Origin: an uncultured Methylococcaceae bacterium
Lineage (GTDB): Bacteria > Pseudomonadota > Gammaproteobacteria > Methylococcales > Methylomonadaceae
Length of the DNA: 7,555 nt
Direction: 5' to 3'
Assembly: GCA_913009515.1 (NCBI GenBank)
Contig: CAJVYO010000077.1
Location: 1-7,555, forward strand
Every line of letters starts with the position of its first letter. The first letter of the stretch is position 1. Below, in pieces: positions 1 through 7,000 of this stretch. The notes below the pieces were generated by a model. It ran no database searches and had not been told where the DNA came from. It saw only the letters and a list, made by a program, of their open reading frames with translations. A program made the position numbers and the translations under genes.

Positions 1-208
1 TATATTTATAATAAGTATTTTTAGACGTGCATAAAGTTAGTGGAGTATCTTTATTTTTATCCATTCTTTTCATATCAAGTAAATATTGTTTAATTGAATT
101 TTTAGAAGGTTCTTTATTAGATTTTTGTAAACTATTTAAATATTCTTTACAATCTGTGAATGTCTTGTAATAAGGTCTTAAATCTATAGTGTCATTGATG
201 CCTATCAT
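1..208 (-). CDS. 5' end of an unrecognised gene, truncated by the window edge (possibly recombinase-like)
   Basis: An open frame begins at an ATG at 208 and stays open to base 1, giving 69 complete codons with no stop. The start is supported by an AGGA Shine-Dalgarno-like element at 219-216, seven bases upstream, and by an in-frame TAG just before that. The product begins MIGINDTIDLRPYYKTF and is rich in Lys, Asn and Tyr, with a probable helical segment around DCKEYLNSLQKS. The combination of a short N-terminal helical region followed by a TSKNTYYKY-like stretch is reminiscent of the core-binding part of some tyrosine recombinases. The catalytic part would lie outside the window, so this is only a suggestion. 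Two inverted repeats lie 58-180 bases upstream of its start and could be control or recombination sites. I am fairly sure it is translated and unsure of its function. Confidence 0.55.
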   Translation of the reverse strand, partial: MIGINDTIDLRPYYKTFTDCKEYLNSLQKSNKEPSKNSIKQYLLDMKRMDKNKDTPLTLCTSKNTYYKY

Positions 209-265
209 CAGAAATTCCTAGTTTAATTTTTTAGCACTGATAATAATTGTATCATTAAAATTCTG

Positions 266-289
266 TGTTGCAGATAAAGCCCTGCAACA
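266..289. repeat. Short perfect stem-loop (8-bp arms)
   Basis: TGTTGCAG at 266-273 and CTGCAACA at 282-289 are exact reverse complements around an 8-base spacer. It lies 58 bases upstream of the left-edge gene's ATG, so it would fall in that gene's leader or promoter region. No T-run follows on either strand, which argues against an intrinsic terminator. An operator or a recombinase arm site is possible, and chance cannot be excluded. Confidence 0.5.
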
Positions 290-325
290 GTCGGAAAGCC
301 GCTAACGCTATAAAGCCATTCCTCC

Positions 326-387
326 ACATTATTCCCCCTTAAAAGACTAGGGGGAATAATGTATAAAATGATAGAGGGGAATAATGT
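326..387. repeat. Perfect 14-bp palindrome plus a third half-site
   Basis: ACATTATTCCCCCT at 326-339 is the exact reverse complement of AGGGGGAATAATGT at 349-362, with a 9-base spacer at 340-348. A third copy, AGGGGAATAATGT (one G shorter), lies at 375-387 in the same orientation as the second arm. The shared GGGGAATAATGT core recurs at a 25-base interval. Neither side carries a T-run, so this is not a typical intrinsic terminator. It lies upstream of the left-edge gene and downstream of the porin gene. The likely readings are an operator for a dimeric regulator, a recombination site for a neighbouring integrase-like gene, or the end of a small mobile element. Confidence 0.75.
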
Positions 388-657
388 TTAATTTTGTGAT
401 ATAAAAAAACACTCTATTAACTCAATAAACTATACTTTCATATACTTTTTTTATAAATTTTATTGGTTTTATATTTGTTATATATCTTGCACGAAAACGA
501 ATATAAAGGTTATTAATTAATCCTACTATTACTTAATTTTTTTCAGATAATTAGTGTCGTTTATTTAAATGTACCCAGTATTAAGTTTCTAAAAGTTTTG
601 ACTAAAAATTCAAATTGGCGAAGGTATTGAAATATGGAATATTACAAAACTGTCCGT

Positions 658-1962
658 TTAAAATACCACATTATAAGAAAAAGAAAAGACGTTGATTAAA
701 CGATTTCCTGATGTTTCATTAACTGGGGCATCAACAAAACTTGAGACATTTCCTGTGTCGGTAATTGCCCATTCTGCTTTGAGTTTATTGGTTGAATTTA
801 TGCTGTACAAAGTTCCTATTGCCCATGTGGTTTGATTATAGGCAGGAATACTTGCGGCACCTGCTTGTTGCGTTGCATTGAGTGTTTCTGAATCTGGAAT
901 AATAACAGGAATAACATTATTACGGACTTTGTTATACATATTCATTGTTTTATCAGTGCTTTGTAAGTGTGCAATACTAAAATAAGGTGCCCATGCACCT
1001 AATGATTTTGATAGTGCAATATAACCGCCATGAGAATCAACGCCAATGTTAATATTTTTTACATTACGGAAGGCATATTCACCTGATAAACGAAAACCAT
1101 GCCCCAGTGAAATATCAGCCCCTGCTGTATAGATAAGCGTATGAACTACTTCAACTTCGGGTAAATCATCACCTGGCATAGTATTAGATACTTTGTAATA
1201 GCCAACACCTGGCATAATTTCAATATAAGGAAAATAAACACGAAAGTGATTGCCTTTTTCACAGTTTGTACAGCGGGTGTAACTATCATGTGCACTGATA
1301 TGAAAGGTATCTTCATCGCTTTGAAAGGTTAACGCTAAACCATAGCTGATGGTTTCTGTTGGAAAAAATTCCACTGGCTCAGAAATAGGGTTAAAACTAA
1401 AGCCTGCTTTTCTAAAATATGAATGTGTTATCCCTGCATAACCCTCAAGCGTCAACTCACCTGCATCAAAATCCCATGTTTTAATGACGGATGCTCCATC
1501 AATATCATTGGTTGAATAGATTTCATACATTTCTACAGGTAGGTGTGCAAAATCAAAGGTTGCACCGACATCCATAATTTGGCTTTTTAAATAGAACGGT
1601 ACACGCACACGTCCTACTCGAAATAATAAATCATTCGTCGGTCGCCACGATACAAAACCCCATGTTAATTCAGGCATAATGGCGGTATCACTCGAGATAG
1701 AGGGCGCAATTTTAGCTTGTACGGTGAGGCTAAAGTCGTTGTTAAAGTTAATATCTAATTGCCCGCCGGCAATAGAATCTCGTTTAAATGTCCCGTCATC
1801 ATCTATAAAGCGTTGGTATTTATACGGTTGATCTGAGATAGCAAAACCTATGGTGGCAAAACCTGACAGGGACATATCTGCACCCCATAGTGAAAAATCA
1901 ATGGCTGCGAGGCTAGACACGGAATGCAGTATTAAATATAGTCCAAAGAGTCTTTTTTTCAT
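658..1962 (-). CDS. Porin-like outer-membrane beta-barrel protein
   Basis: This 434-residue protein begins with a typical signal peptide: positive MKKR, a hydrophobic stretch to about residue 19, and a likely cleavage near SSLAA/IDF. The mature part alternates polar and hydrophobic residues as in beta strands, is rich in Tyr, Phe and Gly, and ends FSFSYNVVF. The terminal Phe is the hallmark recognised by the Bam machinery, so an outer-membrane barrel is well supported. The family looks like general or anion-type porins, but I cannot name the substrate. Its only two cysteines form a CTNC motif at 231-234, perhaps a disulfide in a loop. The ATG overlaps the TGA of the upstream binding-protein-like gene in an ATGA, which indicates translational coupling. 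A GGACGG stretch upstream can serve as ribosome binding site. By context it probably supplies or partners the periplasmic protein. Confidence 0.8.
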   Translation of the reverse strand: MKKRLFGLYLILHSVSSLAAIDFSLWGADMSLSGFATIGFAISDQPYKYQRFIDDDGTFKRDSIAGGQLDINFNNDFSLTVQAKIAPSISSDTAIMPELTWGFVSWRPTNDLLFRVGRVRVPFYLKSQIMDVGATFDFAHLPVEMYEIYSTNDIDGASVIKTWDFDAGELTLEGYAGITHSYFRKAGFSFNPISEPVEFFPTETISYGLALTFQSDEDTFHISAHDSYTRCTNCEKGNHFRVYFPYIEIMPGVGYYKVSNTMPGDDLPEVEVVHTLIYTAGADISLGHGFRLSGEYAFRNVKNINIGVDSHGGYIALSKSLGAWAPYFSIAHLQSTDKTMNMYNKVRNNVIPVIIPDSETLNATQQAGAASIPAYNQTTWAIGTLYSINSTNKLKAEWAITDTGNVSSFVDAPVNETSGNRLINVFSFSYNVVF

Positions 1963-2375
1963 TTTTGCCGTCCAATGACATTTAATTTTGTTGTTAATAG
2001 GCTCGAATCAATATAGCCTATTGCTCCTGCTGTTGAGGTGACATAATCAATAATTTCAGTGGCGTTATTAAGTTCATTAGGCGGTGTGCCTTTACCGATA
2101 TAACGGCGAACAGTCCAATATCCGGTATATTTATCTTCATTTTTACCAATAAAAACGTCTAAAAATTGATTGCGTTCTGTTGAGCCTGACTTCGTATTAA
2201 CAGGTTTAAGCTTAATGCTTTCAAGAGAAATAATTTTCCCCATATAAATCTTTTTAATAGTGATTAAATCCATTTTAGGTACATTGCGATGACCAATCAC
2301 CACAATCTCACCGACACTAGACTGTGCATATAGCAATAAAATAAGCGATGATAATATTTTTTTTATTATTTTCAT
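1959..2375 (-). CDS. Short PstS-like periplasmic substrate-binding protein
   Basis: The 138-residue product starts with a signal peptide (MKIIKK, then a hydrophobic core ILSSLILLLYAQSS) and a probable cleavage near SVG/EIVV. The mature protein resembles the phosphate-binding-protein-like domain: an IVVIGH first strand, a KIYMGK segment, a SGSTERNQF loop suited to binding an oxyanion, YW followed by GKGTPP, and a late GAIGYID motif. Full PstS proteins are about twice this length with two lobes, so this is a single-domain relative. No permease or ATPase gene adjoins it, so sensing or ligand delivery is more plausible than classical ABC uptake. The ATG at 2375 is preferred over a GTG at 2384, because that GTG lies inside the Shine-Dalgarno element. 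Its stop overlaps the porin start. The 140-base gap to the HD-GYP gene shows no convincing promoter. The ligand is unknown; phosphate is only suggested by family. Confidence 0.8.
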   Translation of the reverse strand: MKIIKKILSSLILLLYAQSSVGEIVVIGHRNVPKMDLITIKKIYMGKIISLESIKLKPVNTKSGSTERNQFLDVFIGKNEDKYTGYWTVRRYIGKGTPPNELNNATEIIDYVTSTAGAIGYIDSSLLTTKLNVIGRQK

Positions 2376-2379
2376 GATT

Positions 2380-2386
2380 ACCACCT
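2380..2386 (-). promoter_or_regulatory. Strong ribosome binding site that fixes the PstS-like start
   Basis: On the minus strand AGGTGGT is followed by AATC and then ATG at 2375, an almost consensus Shine-Dalgarno element at good spacing. The alternative in-frame GTG (2384-2382) is part of this element, so initiation there is unlikely. It is the clearest ribosome binding site among the central genes. Confidence 0.75.
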
Positions 2387-2524
2387 AAAATACGATGCTA
2401 TAAGACAGTGAAAAAATATCAATATCTTCATTTATTACGTTGCTAACTAATGGAATAATCAGTCGCAGTGTTGATAGAAAATGGATTGAATAGTGAAATG
2501 ACAGCAGATGTAAAGACCATTTTT

Positions 2525-3613
2525 TTAATCATTATCATCTTTCATTCTCGCCGCCACTTTAAACATTTCATCTTTTATGGTCATAAACACGTCAACAATT
2601 TCTGGGTCAAAATGACTGCCGCTTCCTTCTAAAATAATACGAATTGTTTTTTCTGCACTCATGGATTTTTTATAAGGACGGTTAGAAAGTAGGGCATCAA
2701 AGACATCCGCGAGTGCCATTAAACGGGCTGATACAGGAATATCATTGCCACTTAAGTTATTGGGGTAACCTGAACCATCCCATTTTTCATGGTGGCTGCC
2801 TGCAATTTCCATGGCCAAGGTTAAAAATTCACCTTTTTCACCCATGTACTTACCCGCACATTGAAGCATATCAAAACCACGTTGTGCATGTGTTTTCATG
2901 ATGGTGTATTCTTCATCGGTATGTTTACCCGGTTTTAATAAAATATCATCTGGAATGGCTATTTTACCAATGTCATGCAGGGGAGCAGATTTACTCATTT
3001 GTTCAATATAAGAAGGCGTGAGTAATGCATTGTAATGGGTATATTTTGAGAGTTCAACCGCTAGCATATAGACATATTCTTGCGTACGTCGAATATGATT
3101 GCCCGTTGTTTCATCACGAAATTCAGCCATTGAGGTCATGACACAAATAGTTGCGTACTGTAAATCATTAATTTCAGTTAAACGTTGTTCAACTTGTTGC
3201 TCTAGCCATACATTTTTATCTTGTATGGCGGTATGCCACTCTTTTATTTCTAATTGTGATTTAATCCGTGCCATGACGATAGGCGGACTAATGGGTTTAT
3301 GAATAAAATCAACAGCACCGAGTTCAAAGCCTAATTCTTCATCTTCAATACCGGTTTTAGCCGTGAGAAAAATAACAGGTATTTTATCTGTTAATACCGT
3401 AGATTTTAAAGAGCGACAAACTTCATAGCCATTTATTTCAGGCATCATAATATCCAGTAATATTAAATCGGGTGGATTTTTCTGTGCTAATTCCAGTGCT
3501 TTTTTGCCATTATTAGCCACTTTGATTCGGTAATGCTCTTTAAGTAAACTGGATAATAAACTTAAATTCGCAGGGGTGTCATCGACGATTAAAATAGTAG
3601 GGCGTGTATTCAT
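2525..3613 (-). CDS. Response regulator with HD-GYP cyclic-di-GMP phosphodiesterase domain (RpfG-like)
   Basis: This 362-residue cytoplasmic protein has a receiver domain at about 5-120 and an HD-GYP domain at about 150-350, joined by a short helical linker. The receiver keeps the acidic pair D11/D12, the phospho-acceptor D54 in LLDIMMPE, T84 and K106 (HKP). The output domain keeps H213/D214 in HDIGK, H242, the HH at 274-275, the GYP-type motif at 280-284 (GSGYP) and D303. These are the metal-binding and signature residues of active HD-GYP enzymes, which hydrolyse cyclic-di-GMP to pGpG or GMP. The obvious phosphodonor is the Hpt of the kinase encoded upstream on the same strand. I see no good Shine-Dalgarno before its ATG (the leader reads TAAAAAATA). 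The spacer upstream holds a transposase scar, so its original leader may have been altered. The domain assignment is very secure; partnership with the kinase is inferred. Confidence 0.95.
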   Translation of the reverse strand: MNTRPTILIVDDTPANLSLLSSLLKEHYRIKVANNGKKALELAQKNPPDLILLDIMMPEINGYEVCRSLKSTVLTDKIPVIFLTAKTGIEDEELGFELGAVDFIHKPISPPIVMARIKSQLEIKEWHTAIQDKNVWLEQQVEQRLTEINDLQYATICVMTSMAEFRDETTGNHIRRTQEYVYMLAVELSKYTHYNALLTPSYIEQMSKSAPLHDIGKIAIPDDILLKPGKHTDEEYTIMKTHAQRGFDMLQCAGKYMGEKGEFLTLAMEIAGSHHEKWDGSGYPNNLSGNDIPVSARLMALADVFDALLSNRPYKKSMSAEKTIRIILEGSGSHFDPEIVDVFMTIKDEMFKVAARMKDDND

Positions 3614-3652
3614 TATTTTTTAGAATTTAAGAAGGAATAGAATGTAATAAAC

Positions 3653-3691
3653 TACCCCGCCCCAAGGGTTTTCGCTTCGCGAAGAGGGGTA
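3653..3691. repeat. GC-rich nested palindrome between kinase and regulator genes
   Basis: TACCCC at 3653-3658 pairs with GGGGTA at 3686-3691, and a perfect 10-base palindrome CTTCGCGAAG lies inside at 3675-3684. The element is strikingly GC-rich for this AT-rich spacer. It ends one base before the stop of the transposase remnant and lies 39 bases upstream of the HD-GYP start. On the minus strand it is followed by TAGTTTATT, which is too poor in T for a confident intrinsic terminator. It could be a REP- or MITE-like unit, the end of the inserted element, or a leaky terminator. Confidence 0.5.
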
Positions 3692-3692
3692 T

Positions 3693-3992
3693 TTAGACAA
3701 GATCAGATTGTCTCGGGTCATAAATCTTTTCATATGGTTTTTTATCTTTCCCTTGATTTTGAACATATATTACAATCTCATCTCCATGCTGACCTACTGT
3801 ATCAGTTTCCCATAAATAAGATTCCGAATACTGGTTACGCTGTTTTTTCGCTTTTTCGCTACGATGAACGCTACTTTTTGACCCAGAAATAACCTTGGCT
3901 ATTTCACGTATACTTTTTTTAGCACATTCTAAACCGAGCTTAATAATTGATTTTCTAGTTACTTGTACTTCGGCTGTTGTATTGTTTTTTTC
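3693..3992 (-). pseudogene. Degenerate N-terminal remnant of a transposase
   Basis: A frame open for 99 codons to a TAA at 3695-3693 has no ATG, GTG or TTG at its head, and an upstream in-frame TAA lies two codons further back. It reads EKNNTTAEVQVTRKS, then a helix-turn-helix-like segment (SIREIAKVISGSKSSVHRS), then RNQYSESYLWET. This pattern resembles the N-terminus of a transposase family in which a HTH with SKSSVH is followed by RNxYPESxLWET. That recognition is from memory. After WET the sequence no longer looks like that family, and the rest of the transposase, including any catalytic part, is missing. An ATG at 3994 lies in another frame and gives only 11 codons before TAA. A slip at the run of seven A after that ATG would join the two frames. 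It is most likely a dead insertion scar between kinase and regulator genes. Confidence 0.6.
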
Positions 3993-4043
3993 ATGAGCTT
4001 ATTATACAAAATTAACGAGTCTAATATTCAGTTTTGTCCCGGC

Positions 4044-7000
4044 TTAGACTGAAAGCCCGAATTCTGTAGCAAGCAATTCATAAGCCGTATCAAATTCAAA
4101 ATTCTGCATGGCAATGCTGATTTTTTGTATCAATGGTGCCGACAAGCTTTGACTGAATTCAGTGTGGGAATTATCCCATAAATCAATGGCATCACTGTCA
4201 CATTCTTGTAATAACGATAATAATTGTGGCAAACAATCAGGCATTTTTCTTGATGGGGTAGTTAATTGTTTAGGTTCATCTTCTAAATATTCATTTGTAA
4301 AAAATTGCTGTAATTTTTCAAGCAAAGGTGTAAGTAATGTTGTGAGGTCTTTTAAGCTATGTTGTATTAATTCTGTTTGCTCATTTTTACAGGCATTTTC
4401 AAGTTTACCTGAACATACGAAAATAGCACTGCTAATGCCAAGTGTTCCGGTTAACCCTTTTACAGTGTGGGCTAAACGTTCAGCTTCTATCCAGTTAGAC
4501 TGTGTAATATAATGCTCAAATTGATGTTCATAGTCTGAAAAATCATGTGTAAATTGGGATAACATTTTTAAATATAATTTTTGATCATTAGCCGCTCGAC
4601 GGAGACCAATAGTGGTGTCTAAGTTTAAAATGTCAGGTATCTCTGAGCTGGCTTCTATCTCTGTTTGTATTTTAGGATGTTGTCGTTGTTCGGGTTGAGA
4701 ATAATACTGTTCCAGTAAGTTATAAAAAACATCAGGCTCAATAGGTTTACTAATATGATCATTCATACCTACTGCGATACAACGCTCACGTTCTTCAGTC
4801 ATCGCGTGTGCAGTCATCGCAATAATGGGTAATTCAGTGTAACGTGAATCAGTGCGTAAATAATGGGCTGCTGTATAGCCATCCATGACAGGCATTTGTA
4901 AATCCATTAATACAACATGATAAAAATCAGGGGCAACCGCATTTAAATTAAAGACCGCTTCTTGACCATTATTAACGACGGTGACATGAATGCCTTGCAT
5001 TTCCATTAGTGCAACCGCTAATTGTTGATTAAGTGCATTATCTTCCGCTAATAAGACCTGCATACCTTTAAGGTTTTGCACTGGTTGCACCTTTTTATTT
5101 TCCATAAATAATTCAGTATTATTGGTTACGGAATTTAATATAGTGCGTAAGGCTTCGGGTAAAATAGGTTTTGATAAGCAAGATGGAATATTTAAATCCA
5201 TAGTAACGTCATGCATCAGTTCTGAATCAGACGCAGAAATCATAATCGTTTTTGGCTTATGAGCAAGCGAGCTATTTTGTATCGCTGTTATTATTTTGCC
5301 ACCATCCATATCAGGCATTAACCAGTCAACAAAGACAAGATCGAAAGGCTTACCTTCTGAAGCTCCTTTTTTTAGAGTGAGTAACGCTCCTTGAGCGTTT
5401 GCAACTGCTATTATGCTATTATGATTAGATTTACCGACACCTAATGCAGTCAGTAAATTTTTTAACACCATACGCGCACAATATTCATCATCAACAATTA
5501 AGACACGTAATGTAGCGACATCACTTAATGGTAAGAGCGGGGTTAATGGTTTTGAGTGTAGAAAACGTGCTGTAAATATAAATTTAGAGCCTTTGCCTTT
5601 ACTGCTTTCAACCCAAATTTTTCCAGCCATTAATTCAACGAAATTTTTAGAAATCGTCAAACCCAAACCTGTGCCGCCATATTTGCGTGTTGTTGAGCCA
5701 TCAGCTTGTGTGAACTCTTGAAATAGGCCGTTCACCTGTTCAGTTGTCATGCCAATGCCGGTATCTTCTAAACAAAAACGTAATAAAATATCCTTATCGG
5801 TACGTTCTTCTTCGCTGACACTTAGTTTAATATGACCTTCATGTGTAAATTTAATGGCATTTGATAATAAATTAGTGATAATTTGCCCAAGGCGTAACTT
5901 ATCGCCTAGAAAACATCCATTCGTGCCTAATAATAAGGGATTGGCAATATTGAGTAATAATTCAATTTCTTTTTCATAGGCACGTTGGCGTAATAATGAC
6001 AACGACTCTCCAATGACCTTTTCTAAAATAAAAGGACTGTTATCTAATATCATTTTGCCTGCTTCAATTTTAGAAAAATCTAAAATATCGTTGATAATAC
6101 CGAGTAATGACTGGGCTGCATTGTGTACTTCGGTAATATAATTATTTTGGCGAGGGGTTAAGTCTGTTTGTAAAGCTAAATAGGCCATACCAATAATTGC
6201 ATTCATAGGGGTACGAATTTCATGACTCATATTAGCGAGAAACATTGATTTTGCATGCATCGCTTCTTTCGATTTTTTATTGGCAATTTCTAAGTCTATT
6301 TGCACGGATTCACGTATGGTAATGTCGTTTTGAATAGACTGTGCCATGCTATTAAATGAAGCACCTAAGGTCATTAACTCCTCAACAGCTCCTTTATAAA
6401 GAGATTTATCACGAATACCAATTTTTGCACGGGTGGAATAATCACCTCTGGCTATATTTTTTGCGGCTTTAGAGAGTAATTTTAGCGGATTTAACACTCG
6501 TTGCCGCATAATATGTGACACCATAAATAGTGTTATAAAGCCAATGATAATATTAGCTAAACCAAAGAATATCCACTGCTCTAAAGTTTTTACTGCTATA
6601 TTCACTGCCGCGTTGGATTGTGAATCTACCGTAGCTATTAATTTATTAACGGATTCGCTTAATTTTAATTTAAGGAGATTATATTTATAACTGTGGACGA
6701 GTTCGTTGGCAAATTGTAACCGTGGCTCACCATCTGAAACAAAGTTATTTTGTTTTGGGCTATACAGTCCTTGTGTGGCAGCAAATGCAATTTGCTCTAT
6801 ATTTTTCATCGCATCGGTTGCAGCAGAGACTTTGTCTAATTCAAGTAATTCTGCATCACTCAAATTTAGAAACATCATACGTTCAAACAGCGAATAGGCT
6901 TTATCGTCAGGATTAAAAGTATGAATGATTGTTTTTGAAATGACACTGTCCCAATACACACCTGACATGTAGTTCTTAGGTAGCGGTTTTTTACCTTCTC

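Larger units (their letters stand above)
209..657. other. Noncoding AT-rich spacer with inverted repeats
   Basis: This 449-base stretch separates the start of the left-edge gene from the stop of the porin-like gene. I see no convincing coding region on either strand. Its right-hand two thirds are very AT-rich and contain no clear GC-rich hairpin followed by a T-run, so I cannot place a terminator for the porin gene. The left third holds an 8-bp stem-loop (266-289) and a 14-bp palindrome with a third half-site (326-387), listed separately. The hexamer AAAGCC also occurs three times at 276, 295 and 312. Confidence 0.6.

Noticed and set aside
266..317. Integron attC-like site suggested by the inverted repeat and GCTAAC
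   Set aside because: The seven-base core sites do not fit RYYYAAC/GTTRRRY and no gene cassette structure follows.
2443..2520. 25-codon minus-strand ORF (MVFTSAVISLF...) between the HD-GYP and PstS-like genes
   Set aside because: It starts 5 bases after the HD-GYP stop but has no ribosome binding site and no recognisable composition. Open frames of this length are expected by chance.
2713..3302. Plus-strand open frames antisense to the HD-GYP gene
   Set aside because: They lie inside a gene with every catalytic motif intact and encode low-quality, cysteine-rich sequence without domains.
4001..4006. TATAAT on the minus strand just upstream of the ATG at 3994
   Set aside because: There is no -35 match at the right distance, and a transcript from it would start at or inside the short frame.
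643..4037. Inverted 9-mers ACAAAACTG (643) and CAGTTTTGT (4029) as ends of one large element
   Set aside because: Nine-base inverted matches are expected many times by chance in a window of this size, and nothing else supports a 3.4-kb unit.
4162..4512. 116-codon plus-strand open frame antisense to the kinase Hpt region
   Set aside because: It is a shadow of the Hpt and tail coding sequence, and its product (rich in Cys and Ser) has no recognisable motif.
6706..6916. Two overlapping plus-strand open frames antisense to the kinase sensor domain
   Set aside because: They overlap each other in different frames within a secure gene and have no domain or start signals.
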